From contig NZ_JACKTY010000024.1 in NCBI RefSeq assembly GCF_025822605.1, forward strand, positions 42,918-106,917: a stretch of 64,000 nt of DNA, written 5' to 3'. The translations under genes and the position numbers were made by a program. Within the stretch, counting starts at the first letter, position 1. Every line of letters starts with the position of its first letter. The notes under the pieces were generated by a model. That model made no database searches. It was not told the DNA's origin and was given only the letters and a program-made list of their open reading frames with translations. Below, piece by piece: positions 26,796-35,936 of the stretch. Origin of the DNA: Mycolicibacterium komossense. Its GTDB lineage: Bacteria; Actinomycetota; Actinomycetes; Mycobacteriales; Mycobacteriaceae.

Positions 26796-27839
26796 CTAAT
26801 AGGCCGCCAGGATCGGCTCCAGCTCGCTAGGGGTCGCACCATGCAGGATCACGCCGTCGGCGCCGAGCGCTAGCTGCTCGCGGAGGGTCGCTACACAGGA
26901 TTGCGCGCTACCCGTCGCCGCGGGCGCCGTCCACTCCGGCGGCAGCAATGCCGCGATGTGCTCGAGCTTCTCGATGGGCGTGGTCGGGCTGTCGATCGCC
27001 TGCAGCCCGCCCACGTAGAAGCTCTTGACTACCTCATCGTCGCGAAAGCGTTGCAGAACTTCGGGATCCCAGCGGTTCGTCCGCACCATCAGGTCGCCGT
27101 AACCTTGCAGATAGGTGGCAAGGCGGCCGACGAGCTTGCGCAGGCGCATCTCCTCGGGGATGTGATCGCCGATGGTCGCCAGGCACGACCACACCTTGAC
27201 GTCATCCGGGTTGCGCCCTGCGCGTTCGGCGCTGGACTTCACCGTCTTGACGCATCGAGCCAAGGTCTCGTCGGTGAAGAAGGTGTGCAGGATGACCTGA
27301 TCCATCACGCGGCCGGCCATCTCCAACGAGTTCGGCGCAAACGCCACCATGCCCATCGGGATGTCGACGTCGTAATCCTGGCCGAGACGCAGCATCGGAT
27401 AGCGGCCCATCGGGCCGTCATGTCCGACAACGGTTTCCCCGCGGAAGAGTCTGCGCATGACGCCGACGAAGTCCTCCATCTGTGCGGTCGTGATGCGGGG
27501 CATCCCGAAGGCATCCTGCAACGGCGGGATTCCGCGGCCGATGCCCAGAGTGAAACGTCCGTTGCTCATCCCGTGCATCGTCAGGGCGTAGGCCGCCGTG
27601 ACGATCGGGTGGCGGGTGTTGTGGTTGGTCGCGCCGGTGGCGATGCCGATGTGCTCCGACACCGCCGCGGCCGCGCCGGACAACGTGCACGCCTCCTTGG
27701 TATTGAATCGCTCCGAGAGGAAGGCGTGACCAAGACCCATAGCCTCTGCCTGACGAATCTCGTCGATCAGCACCCTCGGCGACTCGGGTTGTCCACCAAG
27801 GGCATAGAAGCCCAGCTCCGGTCGAACAGTCGTACTCAT
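26796..27839 (-). CDS. LLM-class F420-dependent oxidoreductase
   Basis: 347 residues, LLM TIM barrel: ELGFYALGGQPESPRVLIDE, HAFLSERFNTKEACTLSGAA, ATGATNHNTRHPIVTAAYAL, HGMSNGRFTLGIGRGI. The set resembles the TIGR03857-type family common in mycobacterial lipid clusters. Likely an F420-dependent oxidoreductase of an alcohol, ketone or CoA intermediate. Its ATG overlaps the stop of the NTF2-like gene by four bases; the SDR gene overlaps that gene in turn, giving a three-gene co-translated unit (SDR, NTF2-like, LLM). Confidence 0.85.
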   Translation of the reverse strand: MSTTVRPELGFYALGGQPESPRVLIDEIRQAEAMGLGHAFLSERFNTKEACTLSGAAAAVSEHIGIATGATNHNTRHPIVTAAYALTMHGMSNGRFTLGIGRGIPPLQDAFGMPRITTAQMEDFVGVMRRLFRGETVVGHDGPMGRYPMLRLGQDYDVDIPMGMVAFAPNSLEMAGRVMDQVILHTFFTDETLARCVKTVKSSAERAGRNPDDVKVWSCLATIGDHIPEEMRLRKLVGRLATYLQGYGDLMVRTNRWDPEVLQRFRDDEVVKSFYVGGLQAIDSPTTPIEKLEHIAALLPPEWTAPAATGSAQSCVATLREQLALGADGVILHGATPSELEPILAAY

Positions 27840-28240
27840 GCGTTCCTCTCCGTGGCAAACTCAGGCCACCGGTCATGGTCGTAATCGCAGGGGTTCCACA
27901 CCTCGACGATTCGCCCCTGGTCTACCCGGAACACCTCGATCGCGGCGATGGCATCGGCAGTGCCGTCATGGTTGACCATCTCCGCCTGGTAGACGATCGT
28001 GCAGAGTTCGTCGTCGGAGACGACCCGCAACAAGGTGAAATGGACGTTCTTGACCGTGTCCCACAGGTCCCGGACACGCTGGACCGCTTGTTCGTGGGTC
28101 AGGACCGTCCGGCCGCCCGGCGTGTTGCGAACGATCTCATCGCCGATGATTTCCGTTGCAACGGCGTATTTCTGGGCGTTCCAGAGTTCGTAGTTGTAGC
28201 GTTCGACGACCGTCCTCGGACTCGCCGCCCGGTCTCTCAC
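27836..28240 (-). CDS. NTF2/SnoaL-like protein
   Basis: 134 residues, one alpha+beta cone domain: VVERYNYELWNAQKYAVATE, TVLTHEQAVQRVRDLWDTV, AAIEVFRVDQGRIVEVWNPC. SnoaL-like proteins act as cyclases, isomerases or small-molecule binding partners. Four-base overlaps with the SDR upstream and LLM gene downstream tie it to the same reaction sequence. No catalytic residue can be named with confidence. Confidence 0.75.
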   Translation of the reverse strand: MRDRAASPRTVVERYNYELWNAQKYAVATEIIGDEIVRNTPGGRTVLTHEQAVQRVRDLWDTVKNVHFTLLRVVSDDELCTIVYQAEMVNHDGTADAIAAIEVFRVDQGRIVEVWNPCDYDHDRWPEFATERNA

Positions 28241-29061
28241 CGGTTGGCCGTCGCGGGCTGCTTACGGCGAAGATCCCGTGCCAGCAGGCTGGTCAACGCA
28301 CGCGGGGCGTCCACCAGGTACGAGCTGAGACCGATCCGCCGGGGCAACCGCACCGACAGCCGCCCGTTCTCGATCGCCGCCAACGTGGCGCTGGTGATCT
28401 CCGCGGGCGTGATCAGTCGACTCAGGTGTAGCCGATACATCCGCTGCACCAAGGCGGCGAAGACCGCATCGGTCCGCCCCTTCTCCATCAGACCGGTGTC
28501 GGCTACCTCGCCGATCTCCACCTTGGTGAAACCTACTGGTGTGTCATGAAACTCGGCAGCGAGGTTGGCAGTCAGATGAGTGATGAAGGCCTTGGTGGCC
28601 GCGTACACGGCCAGATTTGGCGGGCAGATGAGGCCGCCGATCGACGACACGTTCACCACATGGCCGCGACCCCGAGCCACCATGCGGGGTATCGCCTGGC
28701 GCTGGAGTTCGACCACCGCATGGACGTTCAGGTCGAGGATGAAATCCAAGGTTTCGTAGGTCATTTCATCGAAACGACCAATCTTCTCATCGCCGGCGTT
28801 GTTCACCAGGATGTCGATGGGACCGTCAGCCTCGACGCGATCCAGCAGCCCAGCGACGGCCTCGTGATCGGTGAGATCGGTCGGGTACGCCTTGGCGCCG
28901 AGCTCCTCGGCCAACGCGAACAACTCGTCGGATGGGCGGGCGACGAGGGCCAGGGTTGCACCGGAGCGTCGCAGTCCGCGTGCCAGGTCGGCGCCGATTC
29001 CCCTACTGGCACCGGTGACCAGTGCCCGACTGCCGGCGATCTTGAATCGATGTGTAACCAT
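28237..29061 (-). CDS. Short-chain dehydrogenase/reductase
   Basis: 274 residues from the ATG at 29061 (a longer frame to 29097 runs through the operator). Classical SDR: ALVTGASRGIGADLARGL (cofactor TGxxxGIG), NNAG at about residue 91, SSIGG with YAATK as catalytic Ser-Tyr-Lys. ARPSDE after the second strand suggests NADP(H). First gene of a minus-strand unit with the NTF2-like and LLM genes; divergent from the phosphotransferase at 29111. Confidence 0.85.
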   Translation of the reverse strand: MVTHRFKIAGSRALVTGASRGIGADLARGLRRSGATLALVARPSDELFALAEELGAKAYPTDLTDHEAVAGLLDRVEADGPIDILVNNAGDEKIGRFDEMTYETLDFILDLNVHAVVELQRQAIPRMVARGRGHVVNVSSIGGLICPPNLAVYAATKAFITHLTANLAAEFHDTPVGFTKVEIGEVADTGLMEKGRTDAVFAALVQRMYRLHLSRLITPAEITSATLAAIENGRLSVRLPRRIGLSSYLVDAPRALTSLLARDLRRKQPATANR

Positions 29062-29073
29062 GACCACATTCTT

Positions 29074-29091
29074 ACTTGCTTGTGCGCAAGT
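29074..29091. promoter_or_regulatory. ACTTGC-N6-GCAAGT palindrome in a divergent promoter
   Basis: Perfect 6-bp inverted repeat separated by six bases, with a second nested palindrome CTTG-TGCG-CAAG. It lies in the 49-bp gap between the SDR (minus) and phosphotransferase (plus), so one regulator could control both. A related half (TTACTTGCACGCCAAC) lies at the start of the TetR gene that ends at 30237, which suggests that regulator and autoregulation. Confidence 0.6.
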
Positions 29092-29110
29092 TAACAACTA
29101 CTTTTCTAAT

Positions 29111-30217
29111 ATGGCTTCAACAATCTCCCGTTTCCCCCGCACCGCCTCCGAGCTGACGGCCAACTGGTTGACCGACGTCCTCGCCTCGGCGGGAGCCATC
29201 GCATCGGGATCCCGCATCAAAAGCCTTCGAGTGGAACGGATTGCCGAAGGGGTCGGTTTCGCATCCTTCCTGTACCGAGCCCACCTGGAGCTCGACGGCG
29301 ACGGCCCGGCCACGCTCATCATCAAATGGCCCACCGACTACCCCGCCTTTCTCGAGCTGGCCAAGTCGATGTACCTCTACGACCGCGAGGTGGCCTTCTA
29401 CAACGACATCGCGCCCGCCGCCCCGGTCAGCGCGCCGCGTGCCTATTTCGCCGCGATCGAAGATGACAGCACAGATTTCGTTATCGTCATGGAAGACCTC
29501 GCCCACCTCGAGAACGCCGACCACCTCGAGGGTTTGAGCATTGACCGCATGCACGCCGTGCTGGACGAGGTGGCGCGCTTTCACGCCTGGGGCTGGGAGA
29601 TGAAACCGCCTAACACCACCAACCCGGCCTTCCTGCCAATCGACGATGCGCGCATGGCAGGCCTGTTCACCGTCGGCGCCACAGCCGGCTGGCCGATCTA
29701 CCTGGAACACGGGCGCGCCAGCGCCCCAGCCGGTTTGGCCGAGGCGATCCAGGAGTACGCCGTGCTGGCATCCGCTTTGCTCGGCGCGCTCACCGAGCCG
29801 GCCACGCTCATCAATGGCGATCTGCGGGCCGATAACCTCTTCTTTGGCGATGCGGGCCCGCACGTCACCGTCGACTACCAGTTCGCCGGTCGCGGCTGCG
29901 GCATGTGGGACGTCGCCTACCTCGTCGGTCAGGGACTGACACCCGAAGAACGCAACGGACAGGAGCGGGAGCTGGTCACCCGGTACCTCGAAACCCTCTC
30001 CGGCTTGGGCATCGACTACCCGTTCGACCAGGCGTGGCAGCAGTTCCAGCTCGCCGTCGTGGCGCAAGTCGCCCTTCCGCTGCTCGCCATGACCTCATGG
30101 GAGAGCCTCAATCCCAGAGGCAAAGAGCTGCTTCAGGTCCTGATGGAACGTTGCTTTGCGGTCATCGCCGATTCCGATGCGGTCAGTGCGGTGCGGGCAC
30201 TGAAGGGCACCAGCTGA
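29111..30217 (+). CDS. Phosphotransferase family protein (EcK/DUF1679-like kinase)
   Basis: 368 residues from the ATG at 29111; only about 50 bp separates it from the divergent SDR, so no room for a longer protein. Kinase-like landmarks: ERIAEGVGFASFLYRAHLEL (nucleotide loop), ATLIIKWPTDYPAFLELAKS, VIVMEDLAHLENADHLEGL, LINGDLRADNLFFGD (catalytic loop, Asn-Gly-Asp in place of His-Gly-Asp) and VTVDYQFAGRGCGMWDVAYL. More like ecdysteroid-kinase-like proteins than the other two phosphotransferases here. It probably phosphorylates a hydroxylated lipid or CoA intermediate; not provable from sequence. Confidence 0.8.
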   Translation: MASTISRFPRTASELTANWLTDVLASAGAIASGSRIKSLRVERIAEGVGFASFLYRAHLELDGDGPATLIIKWPTDYPAFLELAKSMYLYDREVAFYNDIAPAAPVSAPRAYFAAIEDDSTDFVIVMEDLAHLENADHLEGLSIDRMHAVLDEVARFHAWGWEMKPPNTTNPAFLPIDDARMAGLFTVGATAGWPIYLEHGRASAPAGLAEAIQEYAVLASALLGALTEPATLINGDLRADNLFFGDAGPHVTVDYQFAGRGCGMWDVAYLVGQGLTPEERNGQERELVTRYLETLSGLGIDYPFDQAWQQFQLAVVAQVALPLLAMTSWESLNPRGKELLQVLMERCFAVIADSDAVSAVRALKGTS

Positions 30218-30236
30218 GTCCGCCGAAAGCACCCGC

Positions 30237-30875
30237 CTACGCTGGTCCGGACAACCGGGCGGCGACACGGTCATGCCAGCGCGTCAACACCCCGTCGAAG
30301 TCGGCGGTGCTCGGGTCCAGAATCCACCTATACGCGTAACCGATGCCCATGGCGACCATCTCAGAACCGATATCGTCGATGCCGCCCGAACTCGATATGG
30401 AACCGTCGGCTTGCCCGTCGGTGACCGCGCGGCCGATACCTTCTTCCACCTGCGTGAGCCAGCTCTGGATACGCTGCCGGAGCGTGTCATGGTCATGCAG
30501 GGCTTCGAAATTCAAGCTCAACACCGCGCGCAACAGCCGTGGATCCTCGGCCGCGAAATCCCGGAGGGCCAGGATCGGGGCAAGCACCCGTTGCAGACCC
30601 GAGGTTCCAGGCTCTTGGGGCGCGTCGATGCGGGTCTCGTAGTCGCGCAGCACAGCGTCGACTAGCGCCTCCTTCGACCCAAACCGCTCACGCACCATGG
30701 CACGGCTGTAACCGGCCCGGATACCGATCTCCTGGGCAGTGGTATTGGCATACCCCTTCTCGGCAATCAGCTCGATGGCTGCCTCGGCGAGCCGGCGGGA
30801 AGACTCCTCCACCCGTTCGCGCTGCGAACGTCGCGACGGAGTGCTCACCGCCACCCCGCCAGCCTCTGCGAGCAA
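30237..30875 (-). CDS. TetR family transcriptional regulator
   Basis: 212 residues. N-terminal helix-turn-helix RRLAEAAIELIAEKGYANTT, then AQEIGIRAGYSRAMVRERFG at residues about 28-66; the rest is an alpha-helical ligand domain. Convergent with the phosphotransferase at 29111. An ACTTGC-type half-site overlaps its upstream region (30880-30892), similar to the palindrome at 29074, so it is the leading candidate regulator of the SDR and phosphotransferase units. A GTG about ten codons in is an alternative start. Confidence 0.85.
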   Translation of the reverse strand: MLAEAGGVAVSTPSRRSQRERVEESSRRLAEAAIELIAEKGYANTTAQEIGIRAGYSRAMVRERFGSKEALVDAVLRDYETRIDAPQEPGTSGLQRVLAPILALRDFAAEDPRLLRAVLSLNFEALHDHDTLRQRIQSWLTQVEEGIGRAVTDGQADGSISSSGGIDDIGSEMVAMGIGYAYRWILDPSTADFDGVLTRWHDRVAARLSGPA

Positions 30876-30944
30876 TCCCTTACTTGCACGCCAACAACTC
30901 TAACGGCTGATGGATGTGGCGAGATCGCCGCGCTGCGTGAAACG

Positions 30945-31529
30945 ATGGCCACCGCCATGCGGTTCGAGTGGAGGAGTGCCGTGTCCGGAAACGCCAGTCG
31001 TGAGAAGTACTTCGCGGCAGCTCTGGAGATCCTGACCGACCAGGGATTTGGGCACTTGAGGATGACGTCGCTACACCAGCGGCTGGGGGTGTCCAGCGGA
31101 TCGTTCTATCACTTCTTCGCCGGTTGGGACGATTTCGTCGCCCAGTTCCTGGAGAACTGGGTCGGACAGACCGCCGAGATCTCCGCACAGGCTCAACTGG
31201 CATCCGACCCGTTCAATCGCCTGGAGACACTGCGATTGCTAGCGCGGTCGGTGCCGCACAGCGCCGAAGCCGCGATGCGCTTGTGGAGCGCCACGGATCC
31301 GGCGGTGGCGACCGCTCAGTATCACGTAGATACTCAGCGGTTGGCCATCATTCGCGAAGCCGTCTCCGCCGCTGGAGTGACCAACTCGCGAGCGGGTCTC
31401 CTGGCACAGCACGGACTGAGCATCATCGTGGGTTGGCAACAACTCAGCCACCCGTTCGACGCATACGTGCTCGACGACATGCTCGGTCAGTTCATCGAAC
31501 TCGTGCGCGGCAGCGCGTCGTCCGTCTGA
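30945..31529 (+). CDS. TetR family transcriptional regulator
   Basis: 194 residues; the first dozen are not family-like, so a GTG start at 30981 (VSGNASREKYF) is a real alternative. HTH: YFAAALEILTDQGFGHLRMT and SLHQRLGVSSGSFYHFFAGW. Divergent from the other TetR gene across 69 bp and convergent with the broken membrane-protein gene. Targets unknown. Confidence 0.82.
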   Translation: MATAMRFEWRSAVSGNASREKYFAAALEILTDQGFGHLRMTSLHQRLGVSSGSFYHFFAGWDDFVAQFLENWVGQTAEISAQAQLASDPFNRLETLRLLARSVPHSAEAAMRLWSATDPAVATAQYHVDTQRLAIIREAVSAAGVTNSRAGLLAQHGLSIIVGWQQLSHPFDAYVLDDMLGQFIELVRGSASSV

Positions 31530-31544
31530 TCCTTCGACCACCGG

Positions 31545-32318
31545 TCAAGCCGGGGTCGTCATCTCAGTTTCCACGGTGCGTGAAGCCTTGAGCGCGTAGG
31601 GCGTAACGAGGGCAATCAGCACGAAGAACATCACGAACACTACCCAGAAGCTGATCAGCCCGTGCCATGCGAACGGACCGTCCCGGAAGAACGGGACGAA
31701 GATGAGCGGAAAGTATGTCGCGGCCACGAGGAAGGCAACCCATGCGACCCAACGAGGGAACAGCGGCATTGGGCGACGGTCCCGCAGGATCGCCAAGCCC
31801 AGAGCGATGCTCTGCAGAACCGAGCACATGAACGTCAGATCGAAGAAGATCCAACCGAAGTCGTAGAACAACTGGATGGCTCCGTCGGTGCGCGTGCCGG
31901 CCCGCAGCGCTGCCGTCAACCAGATCGTCGGCGGGACAAGGGTGACGATGGCGGTCAGAAGCCCACCGAGCAGCTCGATAGTGGAGAGCACCCCCATCGG
32001 TCCCTCGATTCGGCTGATGATCTTCGACAGGCCCGCACTCCACACGAAGTAGAACGGCGCGCCCATCGCCATCATCACCATGCCGGTCCGAATGGCCGTC
32101 TCGTGCTCACGGAATTAGGTGGCGATCTCCGCTGCGCCCAGGTATTCCGCTGGCGGCGGCCAGAAGCCGGCCAACACTGCGAAGCCGACGAGACCCAGCC
32201 CGCAGTACACGACAACCGACCAGATAGCGACGCGCAACATGCGAAAATCCGCGCGCAGAGCGCCCTCATCGCGAGCCTGCGCGATATCGCCCGCCGCGGA
32301 TTGCACATCTATCGCCAT
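31545..32318 (-). pseudogene. Multi-spanning membrane protein interrupted by an in-frame stop
   Basis: Two open segments, 32118-32318 and 31545-32081, are in the same frame and separated by one TAA (32115-32117) followed by readable codons FREHETAIRTGMVMMAMG. Without the stop it would be one protein of about 257 residues with five or six membrane helices (VAIWSVVVYCGLGLVGFAVL, then IELLGGLLTAIVTLVPPTIW, VAWVAFLVAATYFPLIFVPF and HGLISFWVVFVMFFVLIALV). The family is the same as the fragment at 26476-26640, where the matching position reads STDSTR. Tyr (TAC/TAT) to TAA would explain it. Function unknown. Confidence 0.75.
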
Positions 32319-32532
32319 CGCGTTCCCTCTTTTCACGTGCACCTTCGACCAGCGCTTCGCCATCACCATAGAGCACTCTATGGACCTCGCTGGAGCATTT
32401 CGACGAATCCCGACGGCGATCTTTTTAGGGTTAAGTCAGGGCCACCCGACTTCACGATGATCTCGATATGCGCTCTGCGAGAGGATCGGCTGCGCCATTC
32501 TGGTTCAGGTCAACCACATGGGTTAGATTCTT
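32319..32532. other. Non-coding gap between divergent genes
   Basis: No gene supported. TTTTTAGGGTTAAG at about 32422-32435 resembles the operator half-sites but has the wrong spacing. Contains the promoter region of the NTF2-like gene and of the broken membrane gene. Confidence 0.4.
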
Positions 32533-32548
32533 TTTAATCTCAACTAAA
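32533..32548. promoter_or_regulatory. TTTA-N8-TAAA candidate operator
   Basis: TTTA ATCTCAAC TAAA, 33 bp before the NTF2-like gene at 32581. Half-sites and spacing are exact. Confidence 0.55.
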
Positions 32549-32580
32549 CACTGCTCATCAGCCAAAGGACGGCCGTCGCC

Positions 32581-33018
32581 ATGCCTGCACCCTGCCCGAC
32601 AGAGAACCTCGATGCCTTCGCCGCTGCCTACTCAACGGCGTGGACCAAGGATTCCGTCAGCCTGCTCGATTTCTTCGATCCGGCGGGCACGTACACCGAT
32701 ATGGCCATGGACACGACCTACGCAGGCCACGACGGCATCGAGCGCTTCCACCGGTGGATGCTGAAGTTCGCCCCGGACTCGGTCATCGAGTTCAGCGCCC
32801 CGGCGGCTCGTGACGGCGTGGTTTACCTCGAGTGGCTGTGGGACGGATCTTTCCAGGGTGCGCTCCGGCTGGCCGACGGCTCACTACTCCCGTCCAATGG
32901 GCGGAGATTCAGCGTGCCAGGCGTCGCCGCCTGCCGCTACGGAACGGACGGCAAGCTGACCAGCCACCGAGACTTCTGGGATGTCACCCAGATGATCGCA
33001 CAGCTACGCGCGGCGTGA
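32581..33018 (+). CDS. NTF2/SnoaL-like protein
   Basis: 145 residues: LDAFAAAYSTAWTKDSVSLL, FFDPAGTYTDMAMDTTYAGH, DGIERFHRWMLKFAPDSVIE, and a C-terminal TSHRDFWDVTQMIAQL. Typical single-domain cone fold of the SnoaL-like superfamily. First gene of a plus-strand unit with GMC oxidoreductase and acyl-CoA dehydrogenase, behind an operator at 32533. Possibly a lyase/isomerase partner; unproven. Confidence 0.75.
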   Translation: MPAPCPTENLDAFAAAYSTAWTKDSVSLLDFFDPAGTYTDMAMDTTYAGHDGIERFHRWMLKFAPDSVIEFSAPAARDGVVYLEWLWDGSFQGALRLADGSLLPSNGRRFSVPGVAACRYGTDGKLTSHRDFWDVTQMIAQLRAA

Positions 33019-33094
33019 CCTCAATGCTGGTTCATTGGAATCCACTGCAGCTCAAGGCCACCCCTACACCACGCTGCCACGATAGGACGCCAGT

Positions 33095-34609
33095 ATGAAG
33101 CGCCCACAACTCGCGGACTACATCGTGGTCGGGGCAGGCTCGGCCGGTTCGATCATCGCGGCTCGCCTGGCTTCGGCCGGCGCGAGTGTGATCGTCGTGG
33201 AAGCAGGCGGTACCGATCGCCGCCCCGATGTGGCCTTCCCCCTGGGCATCGCCACGCTCTACGCAACTGCCAATTGGAAGTACCCCACCGCACCGGAGCC
33301 GGGCAAGGACGGTAAAGCCAGCGCCTTCGCCAGCGGCCGAATCGTCGGAGGAAGCGGATCCATCAATGCGATGGTCTACGCGCGGGGGCGCCAAGCCGAC
33401 TACGACGGTTGGGCGCAGGCCGGCGCGACCGGCTGGTCCTACCGCGATGTGCTCCCCCACCTCAAGGCGCTGGAAAGTTGGGCAGGAGGTCCCGACGAGC
33501 ATCGCGGCGGATCCGGACCCATCGCGGTGTCGTGGTGCGGCCATCACCACGACATCGACGACGCCTTCATCCAGGGAGCTACCGACGCTGGCCATCGGCT
33601 CAACCCGGACCCCAATGGCGCCGACCAATTGGGCGTGGCGCGCAGCCAGGTCAACCAGCGGCGCGGCTATCGCAGTTCGTCGGGCCGGGAATTCCTCCGC
33701 CGCGTCCCCCGTGAACAACGCCCACACGTCCTGACGTGCAAGACGGTAACTCGGGTGATCGTCGAGCACGGACGCGCCATCGGCGTACAGATCGGTGATC
33801 AGGTCGTCCGGGCGCGCCAGGAAGTCATCCTGTGCGCCGGGGCCATTGGGTCCCCCGCGTTGTTGATGAACTCCGGCATAGCCGCGGGCGGACGCGTGGC
33901 CGACCTGCCGGGCGTCGGCGAGAACTTCCATGACCATCTCGTCGTCACCCAATCCTGGGCCTCGAAGGTACCGACGATCAACACCATGGGCCCGGTCCGC
34001 GCCGCCAAGGCACTTCGCGAATTCCTCGCGCGGGGTGAGGGTCCGATGACCACCACCCCCTTCGAGGCTCAGCTCTTCACCGAGGACTTCCAGATCGCGG
34101 TCAGCCCTGTCCGCTATGAGCTCGACCCCGTCACCGGTCGGGCCATCGTGAAGCGCTCTGATGCATTCACGGCCTACACGGTGTTGATGCATCCCGAAGG
34201 TCGCGGGCGGGTCCGCGTCCGGGACGGGAAGCCGCATATCGAATTCGACCGGTTGGGCCGGCCCGAGGATGTGCGAAAGCTCTTGGTGGGCGCGAAGCTA
34301 ACCCGCGAGCTCATCGAATCTCAGACCGCCATGCGCAGGGTGGCTGGCGCAAATCTGACTCCGATCGACGACGATGCGCGGCGTTGGCTGTCTACAGCCG
34401 AGGGCAGCATCTACCACGCAGTCGGCACCTGCCGGATGGGAACCGATGACGGGTCGGTCGTCGGCCCGGACCTGCGCGTGCACGGAGTCGATGGTTTGCG
34501 CGTCGCCGACGCCTCGGTGATACCGGCCATCACCTCAGGCAACACCAACGCCCCCACCATGATGATCGCTCTGCGCGCAGTCGATTTCATCCTCGACCGC
34601 CGTTCGTGA
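33095..34609 (+). CDS. GMC family FAD-dependent oxidoreductase
   Basis: 504 residues, near the usual size for bacterial GMC alcohol/choline dehydrogenases. FAD-binding VVGAGSAGSIIAARLASAGA at the N-terminus, signature GRIVGGSGSINAMVYARG near residue 85, second signature GAIGSPALLMNSGI, and C-terminal HAVGTCRMGTDD and VADASVIPAITSGNTNAPTM. The His in AVGTCRMG region and Asn in the last block are where catalytic His/Asn are expected. Oxidises an alcohol group, electrons to O2 or a carrier. Likely co-transcribed with the NTF2-like gene and the dehydrogenase. Confidence 0.9.
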   Translation: MKRPQLADYIVVGAGSAGSIIAARLASAGASVIVVEAGGTDRRPDVAFPLGIATLYATANWKYPTAPEPGKDGKASAFASGRIVGGSGSINAMVYARGRQADYDGWAQAGATGWSYRDVLPHLKALESWAGGPDEHRGGSGPIAVSWCGHHHDIDDAFIQGATDAGHRLNPDPNGADQLGVARSQVNQRRGYRSSSGREFLRRVPREQRPHVLTCKTVTRVIVEHGRAIGVQIGDQVVRARQEVILCAGAIGSPALLMNSGIAAGGRVADLPGVGENFHDHLVVTQSWASKVPTINTMGPVRAAKALREFLARGEGPMTTTPFEAQLFTEDFQIAVSPVRYELDPVTGRAIVKRSDAFTAYTVLMHPEGRGRVRVRDGKPHIEFDRLGRPEDVRKLLVGAKLTRELIESQTAMRRVAGANLTPIDDDARRWLSTAEGSIYHAVGTCRMGTDDGSVVGPDLRVHGVDGLRVADASVIPAITSGNTNAPTMMIALRAVDFILDRRS

Positions 34610-34682
34610 ATCCTCGGCGCTTTTCGACCATGAACTTCACCAAGGTTTCACGAACGCCACAGCGGCACGACTAGGAGCTCCC

Positions 34683-35936
34683 ATGACACCGGCTGACCCG
34701 CCACCAACGGTCGCCGCCGTTCCCAGGACGCAAGACCGCATGACCCACGACGTGTGGTTGCCGGATGAGATCGTCGAACTACGCTCGCACGCACGCGCCG
34801 CGGTGGAGAAGCAGCTGGCCCCCCGTGCGCGTGACATCGGCCAACGCGAAGAGTCCGCCGATAGCTTCCCGTGGGATGCATTCCGCGGACTTGCCGCCGA
34901 AGGCCTGTTCGCTGTGCCCTTCGGCTTCGACTACGGCCGGGGACTGCAGCACCCGATGCTCGGCACCTGCACCGTGACCGAGGAGATCGCCTACCATTCC
35001 TCGTCGATGGCCGGGGTATACGACGGCCAGTGCATTCTGGTTCCGCAGACCCTGACCTATGCCAACGACACCCTGCGCGCTCGGTTGATCCCGGAACTGG
35101 TCAGCGGCCGAACGGCATTCTCGTTCGCCACCACCGAACCCGAGACCAGCTCCGATCTGACCGCCGAGCGGATGCAGACCGTAGCCGAGGACACCCCAGA
35201 GGGCTTCGTGGTCAACGGCCGAAAGAGGTGGATTACCAACAGCATCGTGGCCGGCTGGGTCTCGGTCCTGGCGCGGGCTGGCGCGGGTAGCAACCGAGCG
35301 ACGATGTTGCTCGTGGACCTGTCCTCACCCGGTATCCGAATCGGCGCCCCGGATCTCAAGATGGGGCATCGCGGGCAGATCACCGCCGATATCGTGTTCA
35401 CCGACGTCCTGGTCCCCCACCAAAATATTCTCGGCACGGCAGGAGGCGGACTCGGTGTCGCGCTGTCGGCACTGGTCCGCGGACGGGTCGGAATCGGCGC
35501 TGCCGGCGTCGGCGTCGCACAGGCGGCCTTGGACCTCGCCGTCGAACGGCTGCGGACCCGACAGGTCTTCGGCAGCCCGCTGGGGGCCATGCAGCACTGG
35601 CAGTTCACGATGGCCCAACGGGCGACCGAGATCGAATGTGCTCGAACGCTTTATCAGAAGGCAGCGACCCTGCTCGATCGCGGTGACCGCAATGCCGAAC
35701 CCGAGGCAGCGATGGCCAAGGCCTACGGCACCCGCCTGGCCAACGATCTGGTACGAGAAGCCATTCAGATCCACGGTGCGCTGGGCTTCGCCAGGCAGGT
35801 GGGCGAGGCCGGTGAATCGGTGCGGCTCGAGGAGATGTTCCGCGACGCCAAGATCCTCGAAATCTTCGAAGGCGCGAACGAACTGCAACAGTGGATCGTC
35901 GCCCGTCAACTCATCGGGCGAGACGTGACGGGCTGA
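34683..35936 (+). CDS. Acyl-CoA dehydrogenase
   Basis: 417 residues. Standard ACAD: N-terminal helical domain (LRSHARAAVEKQLAPRARDI), FSFATTEPETSSDLTAERMQ at the FAD/substrate site, QAALDLAVERLRTRQVFGSP, and C-terminal AIQIHGALGFARQVGEAGES with EIFEGANELQQWIVARQLIG carrying the likely catalytic Glu. Introduces a 2,3 double bond into an acyl-CoA. ATG at 34683 is preceded by GGAG. Its 3' end overlaps by 26 bp the remnant on the other strand. Confidence 0.88.
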   Translation: MTPADPPPTVAAVPRTQDRMTHDVWLPDEIVELRSHARAAVEKQLAPRARDIGQREESADSFPWDAFRGLAAEGLFAVPFGFDYGRGLQHPMLGTCTVTEEIAYHSSSMAGVYDGQCILVPQTLTYANDTLRARLIPELVSGRTAFSFATTEPETSSDLTAERMQTVAEDTPEGFVVNGRKRWITNSIVAGWVSVLARAGAGSNRATMLLVDLSSPGIRIGAPDLKMGHRGQITADIVFTDVLVPHQNILGTAGGGLGVALSALVRGRVGIGAAGVGVAQAALDLAVERLRTRQVFGSPLGAMQHWQFTMAQRATEIECARTLYQKAATLLDRGDRNAEPEAAMAKAYGTRLANDLVREAIQIHGALGFARQVGEAGESVRLEEMFRDAKILEIFEGANELQQWIVARQLIGRDVTG

